A DNA stretch of 10,221 nucleotides from Actinomycetota bacterium. GTDB taxonomy: Bacteria > Actinomycetota > Actinomycetes > Actinomycetales > Cellulomonadaceae. This document shows, one piece after another, positions 1 to 6,638 of the stretch. Below the pieces are notes generated by a model. That model was given only the letters and a program-made list of their open reading frames with translations, searched no databases and was not told the origin of the DNA. The translations under genes and the position numbers were made by a program. The stretch spans positions 1 to 10,221 of the forward strand of contig JAHIJU010000116.1 of assembly GCA_018898235.1 (NCBI GenBank), given 5' to 3'. The number at the start of each line of letters is the position of its first letter. The first letter of the stretch is position 1.

Positions 1-979
1 ACAGACCGACCTGGGCGACGACGGCACCGATGGTCACCGCGACCATGAGCGGGTGCCCGCCCAGCAGCAGCGCCGCCTGGGCGAAGTCGCCGTCCGCCCA
101 GTCCTGCGGACTACCGGCGTGCAGACCGCTGGCGAGCGAGGCCAGCACGGGCAGCAGGTACGAGACCGTGATGAGCGGCAGCGCCCAGGCCAGCGCACGG
201 GCGTAGGTGCGCTGCGGCCGCACCACCTCCCCCAGCACGGTGCTGGGGGCGTCCCAGCCGATGTAGTTCCAGATGACCACGGCCAGGCCGGCCCCGAAGG
301 CCGTCGTCGGGCTCTGGCCGCTCACCGTGAACGAGTCGACCAGAGTGCCGCCGCCCGAACCCAACCAGCGCACCAGCCCGAGCACCGACAGCACCAGGAA
401 CGGTGCGAGCACGACCACCATGAGCAGCGTCGATGCCTCGCCGACGAGCCTCGAACCCCGGGCGTTGAGCACTGCGAGCGGCACCATGAAGGCGACCGCG
501 GCCGCCCAGTGCGCGTCGAAGGAGAACACCCCGCCGGCGACCGAGAACGCCACGTGCTCGCCCCGGGCCAGTCCAGGCACCCACTGCGCCAGGTAGTCGA
601 CGAACACCACCGGGTACAGCGCGGTGTCCAGGAACGAGTTGAGCCACTGCCAGATGCCGACCACGAAGGCGGCGAACCGGCCCAGGGCGAGCTTGACCCA
701 GTAGTAGTAGCCGCCCTCGACCGGCAACGCCGACCCCAGCTCGGCCGACATGAGCGCGCACGGCACGGCGAAGACCAGCGGGACCACGAGCAGCAGCACG
801 AGCGCCATCCCGACGCCGGAGCTGCCGATCGCCTCCTCCAGCCCGTACGGGCCGCCGGAGACCGAGAAGAAGAGGATGGCCACCAGCGGCAGCGTGCGCA
901 GCTGCTGACGGGCGACGTCCTGGATCGACAGCCGGTCGGGCGACGGCCCCCCGGAGCCCCGACCTGCACCGGCATCCAT
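1..979 (-). CDS. APC-superfamily amino acid/polyamine transporter, PUT-like (3' end outside window)
   Basis: Membrane permease of the amino acid-polyamine-organocation superfamily; only the first 326 residues are in the window. Translation from the ATG at 979 gives a soluble start of about 28 residues, then strongly hydrophobic segments at roughly 29-52, 57-80, 100-132, 158-173, 185-207 and 228-243. Residues 41-49 (SGGPYGLEE) form the unwound TM1 glycine motif, residues 121-131 read ALYPVVFVDYL, and residues 237-252 contain WNYIGWDAPSTVLGE. From memory these three blocks match the plant polyamine uptake (PUT/LAT) transporters and their bacterial relatives better than other APC subfamilies, so import of a polyamine or cationic amino acid is inferred. 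The gene begins 22 bases after the DHFR-ComB fusion on the same strand with only a weak AGGG upstream of the start, which suggests read-through from thyA. A neutral amino acid substrate cannot be excluded. Confidence 0.85.
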   Translation of the reverse strand, partial: MDAGAGRGSGGPSPDRLSIQDVARQQLRTLPLVAILFFSVSGGPYGLEEAIGSSGVGMALVLLLVVPLVFAVPCALMSAELGSALPVEGGYYYWVKLALGRFAAFVVGIWQWLNSFLDTALYPVVFVDYLAQWVPGLARGEHVAFSVAGGVFSFDAHWAAAVAFMVPLAVLNARGSRLVGEASTLLMVVVLAPFLVLSVLGLVRWLGSGGGTLVDSFTVSGQSPTTAFGAGLAVVIWNYIGWDAPSTVLGEVVRPQRTYARALAWALPLITVSYLLPVLASLASGLHAGSPQDWADGDFAQAALLLGGHPLMVAVTIGAVVAQVGL

Positions 980-1001
980 GGGCCGCGACCCTAGCGGTCG
1001 G

Positions 1002-2264
1002 TCAGGCCGACCGGAACCACCCGTCGACCAGCACCGGCGCGACGTCGTCGGCGTCCAGCCGCGCGGCCGCCCGCACATCGTCCGCCCAGCCGCGCTCGAC
1101 CAGCTCGCGGCCGCTCGCCGAGGCGAGCAGGTGGTCGGCGAACCCGTCGGCCACCGCCAACCAGGCGTGCCTGGCCAGCCGGGCCTCCTCCGACAGGTCG
1201 TCCACCCCGTACCGCACGAGCGCGTCGGCCACCGCGCCGGCGCCCCACAGATCCTCCGCGCACGGGCGCAGCGCCCCGTCCGGCCAGCCCTCCCCGGTCG
1301 GCACGAGTGCCAGCACGAGTGAGGGGTCCTCGGCCAGGCGCCGGGCGCACCAGCGGGCGACGGCGTCGGCCGACCGCACCGACCCGGCGACCACGTGGGC
1401 CCCGGTCGCCGCGACGACCAGCGAGGTGGTGGCACCGTTCGGCGAGGGCAGCACGAGCCGGTCCCTCCCCAGGCCGTGCACCGACCCGGGCGACAGGCTC
1501 GGGCCCCCGGTCGAGCGGTCCTTGGCCAGCACCGCGTCGTGCTCGTCGGCGAACGCCTGCGCCCGCGGGTCGTGCCAGCGGAACGGGGCGACCTCGATCC
1601 CCCGTGCGCAGGCCGCCGACGTCGTCGTGGAGAAGGTGAGCACGTCCACCACGACGGCCAGCCGGTCGGGGCCGGCGGCCACCGCCCGGGCACCCGGGCG
1701 TCCCCAGTCGCAGCGCACGCGGTGTGGCGCCTGCAGCCGCGGGTCGTGTGCCGGTGCCGACTCGGGGCGGTGCGCGTAGGTGACGAAGCGGTACCGGGTG
1801 CCCTCGGCGGCCGAGGTGTACCAGCCCTCGATGGGCTCGAACGCGACCGGCATCCAGCGCCGCTCGTCCAGCACCGGCGCGTAGGTGTCCCCGCGCAGGC
1901 CACGGTCCACGATGGTGACCTCGACCCGGTCGGCGTGCGGCAGTGCCGCGGCGTAGACCGAGCCACCGCCCACCACCCAGGCGTCCCGGTCGCCGACCGC
2001 GGCCAGCGCATCGTCCAGGCTGGAGGCGACCACGGCCCCGGGCGCCGCGTAGTGCGCCGAGCCGGTGAGCACGATGTTCTCCCGGCCGGGCAGCGGTCGC
2101 ATCGCCGGTGGCAGCGACTCCCACGTTCGCCGACCCATCACCACCGGGTGGCCGCGGGTCAACCGGCGGAACCGCGCGAGGTCCTCGGGCACGTGCCACG
2201 GGAGCGCGCCGTCGACGCCGATGACGCCGTCCGGCGTCTGCGCCCAGATGAGGGAGAGTCCCAT
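1002..2264 (-). CDS. folA: Dihydrofolate reductase fused to ComB-like (2-phosphosulfolactate phosphatase family) domain
   Basis: A 420-residue two-domain protein. Residues 1-166 are a complete DHFR, which reduces dihydrofolate to tetrahydrofolate with NADPH. They contain the loop around W23, the catalytic acid D28 (PEDLARF), MGRRTWESLP at 43-52, the folate-contacting RPLPGR at 56-61 and the nucleotide-binding VVGGGSVY at 97-104, and end in RYRFVTYAHR as DHFRs do. After a linker of about 14 residues, residues 181-420 match ComB-type Mg-dependent phosphatases: VVVDVLTFSTTT (D207), LPSPNGATTS (272-281), VVAGSVRSADAVA (291-303) and AEDLWGAGAVADAL (336-349). Usual lengths are about 160 for DHFR and about 240 for ComB, so the length fits a full fusion. 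The start lies 12 bases after the thyA stop with no good Shine-Dalgarno, suggesting coupling to thyA. The ComB-like substrate is unknown; no comA homologue is nearby. DHFR is near certain, the ComB family assignment is strong. Confidence 0.92.
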   Translation of the reverse strand: MGLSLIWAQTPDGVIGVDGALPWHVPEDLARFRRLTRGHPVVMGRRTWESLPPAMRPLPGRENIVLTGSAHYAAPGAVVASSLDDALAAVGDRDAWVVGGGSVYAAALPHADRVEVTIVDRGLRGDTYAPVLDERRWMPVAFEPIEGWYTSAAEGTRYRFVTYAHRPESAPAHDPRLQAPHRVRCDWGRPGARAVAAGPDRLAVVVDVLTFSTTTSAACARGIEVAPFRWHDPRAQAFADEHDAVLAKDRSTGGPSLSPGSVHGLGRDRLVLPSPNGATTSLVVAATGAHVVAGSVRSADAVARWCARRLAEDPSLVLALVPTGEGWPDGALRPCAEDLWGAGAVADALVRYGVDDLSEEARLARHAWLAVADGFADHLLASASGRELVERGWADDVRAAARLDADDVAPVLVDGWFRSA

Positions 2265-2276
2265 GGGCAGATGGTG

Positions 2277-3086
2277 TCAGACCGCGATGGGCGCCTTGAT
2301 CGTCGGGTGGTGCTGGTACCCGACCACCTCGACGTCCTCGTAGGAGTACTCGAAGATCGACGGGGCCTTGCGCAGCCGCAGCGTGGGGGCCGGGTACGGC
2401 TCGCGCGACAGCTGCTCGCGGACCTGCTCGACGTGGTTGTCGTAGACGTGGCAGTCGCCGCCGGTCCACACGAGCTCGCCCACTGCGAGCCCCGTCTGCT
2501 GGGCCATCATGTGGGTCAGCAGCGCGTAGCTCACCAGGTTGAACGGCACACCCAGGAACATGTCGGCGCTGCGCTGGTACACCTGGCAGCTCAGCCGGCC
2601 GTCGGCCACGTAGAACTGGAAGAGCGTGTGGCAGGGCGCGAGCGCCATCGCGGGGATCTGCGCCACGTTCCACGCGCTCACCACGTGCCGGCGCGAGTCC
2701 GGGTCGGTCCGCAGGTTGTCCACCAGCTGGGCGATCTGGTCGATGTGCCCGCCGTCCGGGGTCGGCCACGAACGCCACTGCACGCCGTACACCGGGCCGA
2801 GCTCACCGTCGGCGTCGGCCCACTCGTCCCAGATCTTCACGCCGTGCTCGTGCAGCCAGGCGACGTTCGAGTCGCCGCGCAGGAACCACAGCAGCTCGCA
2901 GACCACCGACTTCAGATGCACCCGTTTGGTGGTGACCATCGGGAACCCCGCTGCCAGGTCGTAGCGCAGCTGGTGGCCGAACAGGCTCCGGGTGCCCGTG
3001 CCGGTGCGGTCCGACTTGGGGGTGCCGGTCTCCAGCACCAGTCGCAGGAGGTCCTCGTACGGGGTCGCCGGCCGGCCGTCGCTCAT
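2277..3086 (-). CDS. thyA: Thymidylate synthase ThyA
   Basis: Methylates dUMP to dTMP using 5,10-methylenetetrahydrofolate and releases dihydrofolate, which the DHFR encoded just downstream recycles. The 269-residue product has the standard length and every core motif: the phosphate-binding arginine R27 in KSDRTGTGT, the LWFLRGDSNV block, GPVYGVQWRSW, the nucleophile C152 in LAPCHTLFQFYV, QRSADMFLGVPFN for dUMP recognition, GDCHVYDNH, and a C-terminal IKAPIAV as in ThyA proteins, whose last residues close the active site. The frame stays open upstream, but the ATG at 3086 matches the family's N terminus and sits 7 bases after a TANNNT -10 hexamer. It is the first gene of the minus-strand thyA, DHFR-ComB, transporter group, divergent from the succinate-semialdehyde dehydrogenase gene. 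No anomalies are visible. Confidence 0.97.
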   Translation of the reverse strand: MSDGRPATPYEDLLRLVLETGTPKSDRTGTGTRSLFGHQLRYDLAAGFPMVTTKRVHLKSVVCELLWFLRGDSNVAWLHEHGVKIWDEWADADGELGPVYGVQWRSWPTPDGGHIDQIAQLVDNLRTDPDSRRHVVSAWNVAQIPAMALAPCHTLFQFYVADGRLSCQVYQRSADMFLGVPFNLVSYALLTHMMAQQTGLAVGELVWTGGDCHVYDNHVEQVREQLSREPYPAPTLRLRKAPSIFEYSYEDVEVVGYQHHPTIKAPIAV

Positions 3087-3093
3087 GCGGTCC

Positions 3094-3099
3094 AGCGTA
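3094..3099 (-). promoter_or_regulatory. Predicted thyA -10 element (leaderless)
   Basis: The minus strand reads TACGCT, fitting the actinobacterial TANNNT consensus, followed by exactly 7 bases (GGACCGC) and then the thyA ATG. This spacing would start transcription at or next to the A of the ATG, giving a leaderless mRNA. No convincing Shine-Dalgarno is present, which agrees with this. No -35 was identified with confidence. Confidence 0.5.
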
Positions 3100-3131
3100 G
3101 GCGAGGGGCCCGCCCGCACCGCCGGGCGAAT

Positions 3132-3157
3132 CGCCAGCACCGGCCCGCGGACTGGCG
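3132..3157. repeat. Short inverted repeat in the thyA/gabD divergent intergenic region
   Basis: CGCCAG at 3132-3137 and CTGGCG at 3152-3157 are perfect 6-base inverted arms separated by 14 bases, inside the 106-base gap between two divergent genes. It could be a binding site for a regulator acting in both directions, but arms this short arise by chance in DNA this GC-rich. Confidence 0.25.
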
Positions 3158-3192
3158 GGACAGCAGCCGATCCGGCACGCCAAGATGGGGGC

Positions 3193-4662
3193 ATGACCTC
3201 GTCGATCCCTCCCGCTGTCGCAGCACACGTGCCCACCGGTGTGCTCGTGGACGGCCAGTGGCGCGCTGCGCACTCCGGCCGCACCTTCGCCGTGGCCGAC
3301 CCGGCCACCACCGAGGTCCTGTTCGACGTCGCCGACGGTGACGAGCAGGACGCCCTCGACGCCCTCGACTCTGCCGACCGGGCGTTCGACGAGTACCGCT
3401 CGACCGCCCCGCGGGTGCGCTCGGACCTGCTGCGTGCGGTGTTCGACTCGCTCGTCGCCCACGCCGACGACATCGCCACGATCGTCACCGCCGAGGGCGG
3501 CAAGCCGCTCGCCGAGTCGCGCGCCGAGGTGCTGTACGCCGCCGAGTACGTGCGCTGGTACTCCGAGCAGGCGGTGCGCCTGGACGGTCTGACCCGCCGC
3601 GCACCGGCCGGCACCCACCACCAGCTGGTCCTGCGCCGCCCGGTGGGCCCGGCATTCCTCATCACACCGTGGAACTTCCCGATCGCGATGATCGCGCGCA
3701 AGGTCGCCCCGGCGTTGGCCGCCGGCTGCACGACGATCGTCAAACCCGCCCAGCTGACCCCGCTGACGACGAACTACGTGGCCGAGATCATCCGGGCCGA
3801 GCTCGTGGCCCGCGGGCTGCCCGCCGGTGCCATCAACGTCGTGCCGTCCTCCTCGGCGCGCACCGTCTCCGGTCCGCTGCTCGCCGACCCGCGGCTGCGC
3901 AAGCTCTCGTTCACCGGGTCGACCGAGGTCGGCCGGGCGCTGCTCAAGCAAGCCGCGGACAACATCCTGCGCACCTCGATGGAGCTGGGCGGCAACGCGC
4001 CCTTCCTGGTGTTCGCCGATGCCGACATCGACGCCGCCGTCACCGGCGCGGTCGCGGCCAAGATGCGCAACGCGGGTCAGACCTGCGTGGCAGCCAACCG
4101 GTTCCTGGTGGCCGAGCAGGTGGCCGAGGAGTTCACCGCCAAGCTGACGCACGCCTTCGCCCAGCTCGTGGTCGGCCACGGCGCCGACGCGGGTGTCACG
4201 GTCGGCCCGCTCATCGAGCAGGCCGCGGTCGACCACGTGGGTGAGCTGGTCGGCCAGGCCGTCGACTCCGGTGCCACGGTGCGCATCGGGGGCGAGGCGG
4301 TGGACCGCCCGGGGTACTTCTTCGCTCCCACCGTGCTCGCCGGGGTCTCCCCGGACGCACGTGTGGTGACCGAGGAGATCTTCGGCCCGGTGGCTCCGGT
4401 GGTCTCGTTCACCGATGAGGCCCAGGCCGTCGCGCTCGCCAACGCCTCGCCGTACGGGCTGGTCGCCTACGCCTACACGCGGGACGTGTCCCGGGCGCTG
4501 CGACTGGCCGAGACGGTGGACGCCGGGATGGTCGGCATCAACCGCGGCATGGTCTCGGATGCGACCGCACCGTTCGGCGGGGTCAAGCAGTCGGGTCTGG
4601 GGCGCGAGGGCGGCGAGGCCGGGATCGAGGAGTACCTCGAGTCGGTGTACGTGGCGCTGTGA
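3193..4662 (+). CDS. gabD: Succinate-semialdehyde dehydrogenase (NAD(P)+), GabD-type
   Basis: Oxidises succinate semialdehyde to succinate, the last step of GABA and putrescine breakdown into the TCA cycle. The 489-residue protein is full length for the aldehyde dehydrogenase superfamily. Visible landmarks are TPWNFP at 158-163, K184-P185 in the cofactor pocket, FTGSTEVG at 240-247, the general base E264 in MELGG, the catalytic C298 in GQTC, EEIFGPVAPV, and a C terminus with APFGGVKQSGLGREGG followed by GIEEYLES. The NFPIAMIARK block with R169 and the CVAANR block after the nucleophile are as in E. coli GabD, which favours this substrate over other aldehydes. The ATG at 3193 is preceded by GGGGG as a weak ribosome site; an in-frame upstream extension exists but lacks family similarity. 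The product's final bases overlap the next gene. Another semialdehyde substrate remains possible. Confidence 0.9.
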   Translation: MTSSIPPAVAAHVPTGVLVDGQWRAAHSGRTFAVADPATTEVLFDVADGDEQDALDALDSADRAFDEYRSTAPRVRSDLLRAVFDSLVAHADDIATIVTAEGGKPLAESRAEVLYAAEYVRWYSEQAVRLDGLTRRAPAGTHHQLVLRRPVGPAFLITPWNFPIAMIARKVAPALAAGCTTIVKPAQLTPLTTNYVAEIIRAELVARGLPAGAINVVPSSSARTVSGPLLADPRLRKLSFTGSTEVGRALLKQAADNILRTSMELGGNAPFLVFADADIDAAVTGAVAAKMRNAGQTCVAANRFLVAEQVAEEFTAKLTHAFAQLVVGHGADAGVTVGPLIEQAAVDHVGELVGQAVDSGATVRIGGEAVDRPGYFFAPTVLAGVSPDARVVTEEIFGPVAPVVSFTDEAQAVALANASPYGLVAYAYTRDVSRALRLAETVDAGMVGINRGMVSDATAPFGGVKQSGLGREGGEAGIEEYLESVYVAL

Positions 4663-5231
4663 GCGGTCCGCTGCCGCTCGGCGGAGGGGCGGTCTCGGCC
4701 GATCTGTCGGTCCGGCCTGCGATCGCCGGCGACGAGGAGGCCATCACCGCGATCCAGCTCGCCGCATGGGGCCAGTCCCATGCCGAGCGGTTGGGCCCGC
4801 GGGTGCTCGCCCAGCTCGACGCCGCGGCGATGACCGCCTCCTGGCGGGTGGCGATCACCGCCCCGCCCGGGCCGGGCTACCGCGTGCTGGTCGCCTGCGC
4901 AGGCCCGCGCGTGGTCGGACTCGCCTCGGTGGTGCCGGTCCCGGCGCAGGACGCGGAGCTGGGCGCCGGCGGCCTCGTGCTCGCGTTCGAGGTCGCACCC
5001 GGCGACCAGCGTGCCGGGCACGGCTCGCGGCTGCTGGCCGCCGTCGTCGACCTGGTGCGGCTGGACGGCGGCGGGCACGTGCAGACCTGGGTGCTCACCG
5101 ACGACGAGGCCCGGATCAGGTTCTTCTCGCAGGCCGGTCTGGGACCCGACGGCGCGATGCGCTCCCTGACCACGGCGACCGGGCCCGAGGGGCTGCAGGT
5201 GCGCGAGGCGCGCTGGGTCGCGCTCATCTAG
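4659..5231 (+). CDS. GNAT-family N-acetyltransferase
   Basis: Probable acetyl-CoA-dependent N-acetyltransferase of unknown substrate, 190 residues. Motif A is clear: a beta strand LVLAFEV, then QRAGHGSRLLAAV at 117-129, giving the Q/R-x-x-G-x-G pyrophosphate loop that binds acetyl-CoA. A motif-B-like ARIRFFSQAGLGPDG follows at 151-165. The N-terminal SVRPAIAGDEEAITAIQLAAW (residues 17-37) is the usual first strand and helix of the fold. The GTG start overlaps the dehydrogenase stop as GTGA, so translation is very probably coupled and both belong to one transcript. This pairing hints at a role near GABA, polyamine or amino acid metabolism, but that is only inference. No other start fits as well. 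It converges on the small membrane-protein gene, 35 bases away. Confidence 0.85.
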   Translation: MSGPLPLGGGAVSADLSVRPAIAGDEEAITAIQLAAWGQSHAERLGPRVLAQLDAAAMTASWRVAITAPPGPGYRVLVACAGPRVVGLASVVPVPAQDAELGAGGLVLAFEVAPGDQRAGHGSRLLAAVVDLVRLDGGGHVQTWVLTDDEARIRFFSQAGLGPDGAMRSLTTATGPEGLQVREARWVALI

Positions 5232-5266
5232 GACCTCGAACGCGTCGGCGACGGACGGCGCAGGTC

Positions 5267-5767
5267 TCAGTCGGCCGGGTCCGTGGCGGCCGGGCCACCG
5301 CCGGGCGTCCTGCGCTGGGCCCGGTGCATCCGCGACGCCGTCCGCAGGGACGCCCGCGCGGCCGACCGGTCGCCCGCCGCGTCGTAGGCGAACGCCAGCC
5401 GGTACCAGGACCGCCAGTCGTCCGGGGTGGCCTCGGTCTGCTCCCGCACCACGTCGAACTGCGCCCGCGCGGCCTGCCGGTCGATCCGCCCGCCAGGTGA
5501 GCGCGGCAGGTCGTCGACCGGCAGCCCACCCTCGGCCGCGAGCGTGTCCGCCATCGACTGGGTGTCGATCGCCAGCATCCACTCCTTGACCAGGAGCGCC
5601 ACGACCAGCAGCGGAAGCACCAGGAAGGCGACGCCGAGCGCGATCCCGATCGGGGTGCCGGTGCCCAGCAGTGCGACGGCGCGCAGCGCCACCAACCACA
5701 CGTAGAGCGCGAGCAGGACGGTGAGAGCGACGGCGCCGCCGACCGCCAGCAGCCGCGAGCGGCTCAT
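5267..5767 (-). CDS. Small two-helix membrane protein with TPR-like C-terminal part
   Basis: A 166-residue protein of unknown function. Residues 6-30 and 38-60 are strongly hydrophobic and should span the membrane; the acidic and basic remainder is probably cytoplasmic. Residues 96-150 (RIDRQAARAQFDVV, then DDWRSWYRLAFAYDAAGDRSAARASLRTA) resemble one to two tetratricopeptide-type helical hairpins. The ATG overlaps the dapB stop as ATGA, so it is translationally coupled to dapB. From memory, M. tuberculosis has a comparable small membrane protein (Rv2772c) directly after dapB (Rv2773c), which makes this a conserved neighbour rather than a chance ORF. The C terminus is a proline- and alanine-rich tail. 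No catalytic motif was seen. Confidence 0.85.
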   Translation of the reverse strand: MSRSRLLAVGGAVALTVLLALYVWLVALRAVALLGTGTPIGIALGVAFLVLPLLVVALLVKEWMLAIDTQSMADTLAAEGGLPVDDLPRSPGGRIDRQAARAQFDVVREQTEATPDDWRSWYRLAFAYDAAGDRSAARASLRTASRMHRAQRRTPGGGPAATDPAD

Positions 5768-6519
5768 GACAGTCCCAGCAGCGGACCGAGCCCGACGGTG
5801 AGGCCGGGCCGGGTCGCCACCTCGCGCACGGCCAGCAGGACCCCGGGCATGAAGCTGATCCGGTCGAACGAGTCGTGCCGGATGGTGAGCTGCTCCCCCG
5901 GGTTGCCGAGCAGCACCTCCTGGTGGGCCGTCAACCCGCGCAGCCGGACGGCGTGCACGTGGACGCCGTCGACCACGGCACCGCGCGCACCTGCCAGCTG
6001 CTGGCTGGTCGCGTCGGGGCTCGGGCGCAGCCCTGCGGCTGTCCGGGCCGCGCCGATGGCCTGCGCGGTGTGCCGGGCGGTGCCCGACGGCGCATCCACC
6101 TTGTCGGGGTGGTGCAGCTCGACGACCTCGACGGACTCGAACCACCGGGCGGCCTGGGCCGCGAAGTGCTCGGCGAGCACCGCGCCGATGGCGAAGTTGG
6201 GCACCACGAGCACCCCCAGCCCGGGCGCCGCGGCCAGGTGCTCACGCACCCGCGCGAGCGAGGCCTCGTCCCAGCCGGTGGTGCCGACCACGGCGTGCAC
6301 CCCCGCGTCGATGAGCGTGTGCACGTTCGCCTCGGTGACCGCGGGCACCGTGAAGTCGACGGCGACCTGGACACCGCTGCGGGCCAGTTCGGTGATGTCG
6401 CCGTCTGCGTCCAGAGTCGCCACCAGCCGGAGGTCGTCGGCGCCGGACACCGCCGCGACGACCGACCGTCCCATCCGCCCGGCCGCGCCGAGCACCGCCA
6501 CGTTGAGCGCATCTGCCAC
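5764..6519 (-). CDS. dapB: 4-hydroxy-tetrahydrodipicolinate reductase DapB
   Basis: Second committed step of the diaminopimelate/lysine pathway: NAD(P)H-dependent reduction of hydroxytetrahydrodipicolinate in the cytoplasm, feeding lysine and peptidoglycan synthesis. The 251 residues match the family's length. The nucleotide-binding GAAGRMG is at 11-17, VDFTVPA at 54-60, GTTGW at 79-83, and the signature ELHHPDKVDAPSGTA at 134-148 supplies the catalytic H136/H137 and K140. The C-terminal FMPGVLLAVREV block is also typical. The start is a GTG at 6519, chosen because the family N terminus begins a few residues before the Rossmann strand and a TANNNT hexamer lies 8 bases upstream. The stop overlaps the downstream membrane-protein gene by 4 bases. 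No defects are seen. Confidence 0.96.
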   Translation of the reverse strand: MADALNVAVLGAAGRMGRSVVAAVSGADDLRLVATLDADGDITELARSGVQVAVDFTVPAVTEANVHTLIDAGVHAVVGTTGWDEASLARVREHLAAAPGLGVLVVPNFAIGAVLAEHFAAQAARWFESVEVVELHHPDKVDAPSGTARHTAQAIGAARTAAGLRPSPDATSQQLAGARGAVVDGVHVHAVRLRGLTAHQEVLLGNPGEQLTIRHDSFDRISFMPGVLLAVREVATRPGLTVGLGPLLGLS

Positions 6520-6527
6520 GGTCGCTC

Positions 6528-6555
6528 ACCCTAGTGCTCCCCCAGGTCGTGCCAG
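6528..6555 (-). promoter_or_regulatory. Predicted dapB promoter (leaderless)
   Basis: On the minus strand TAGGGT (6533-6528) fits TANNNT and lies 8 bases before the dapB GTG, so transcription would start at or within about a base of the start codon. A weak -35 candidate, CTGGCA (6555-6550), is 16 bases upstream. There is no strong Shine-Dalgarno just before the GTG. Confidence 0.4.
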
Positions 6556-6638
6556 GTGGCCGCCACATCGTCCGAGCCGACGCCGTCAGCAGCCGCACCA
6601 GCCCGGGGAGGCTCGAGCGGCCAGGGTCGCACCGTCCG

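Noticed and set aside
991..2778. Long open frame of 595 codons on the minus strand across the DHFR fusion and thyA
   Set aside because: It is a shadow frame created by GC-rich codon bias; its translation is low-complexity Arg/Gly/Ala/Pro and the other minus-strand frame carries the true DHFR and ThyA motifs.
1395..3341. Open plus-strand frame of 648 codons opposite thyA and DHFR
   Set aside because: It lies antisense to two certain genes, has no recognisable domain and has an Arg/His/Val-rich composition typical of antisense frames.
5232..5266. Possible bidirectional terminator between the convergent GNAT and small membrane-protein genes
   Set aside because: Only GACCT/AGGTC outer arms and a 4-bp inner CGTC/GACG stem pair; this is too weak to separate from chance in such GC-rich DNA.
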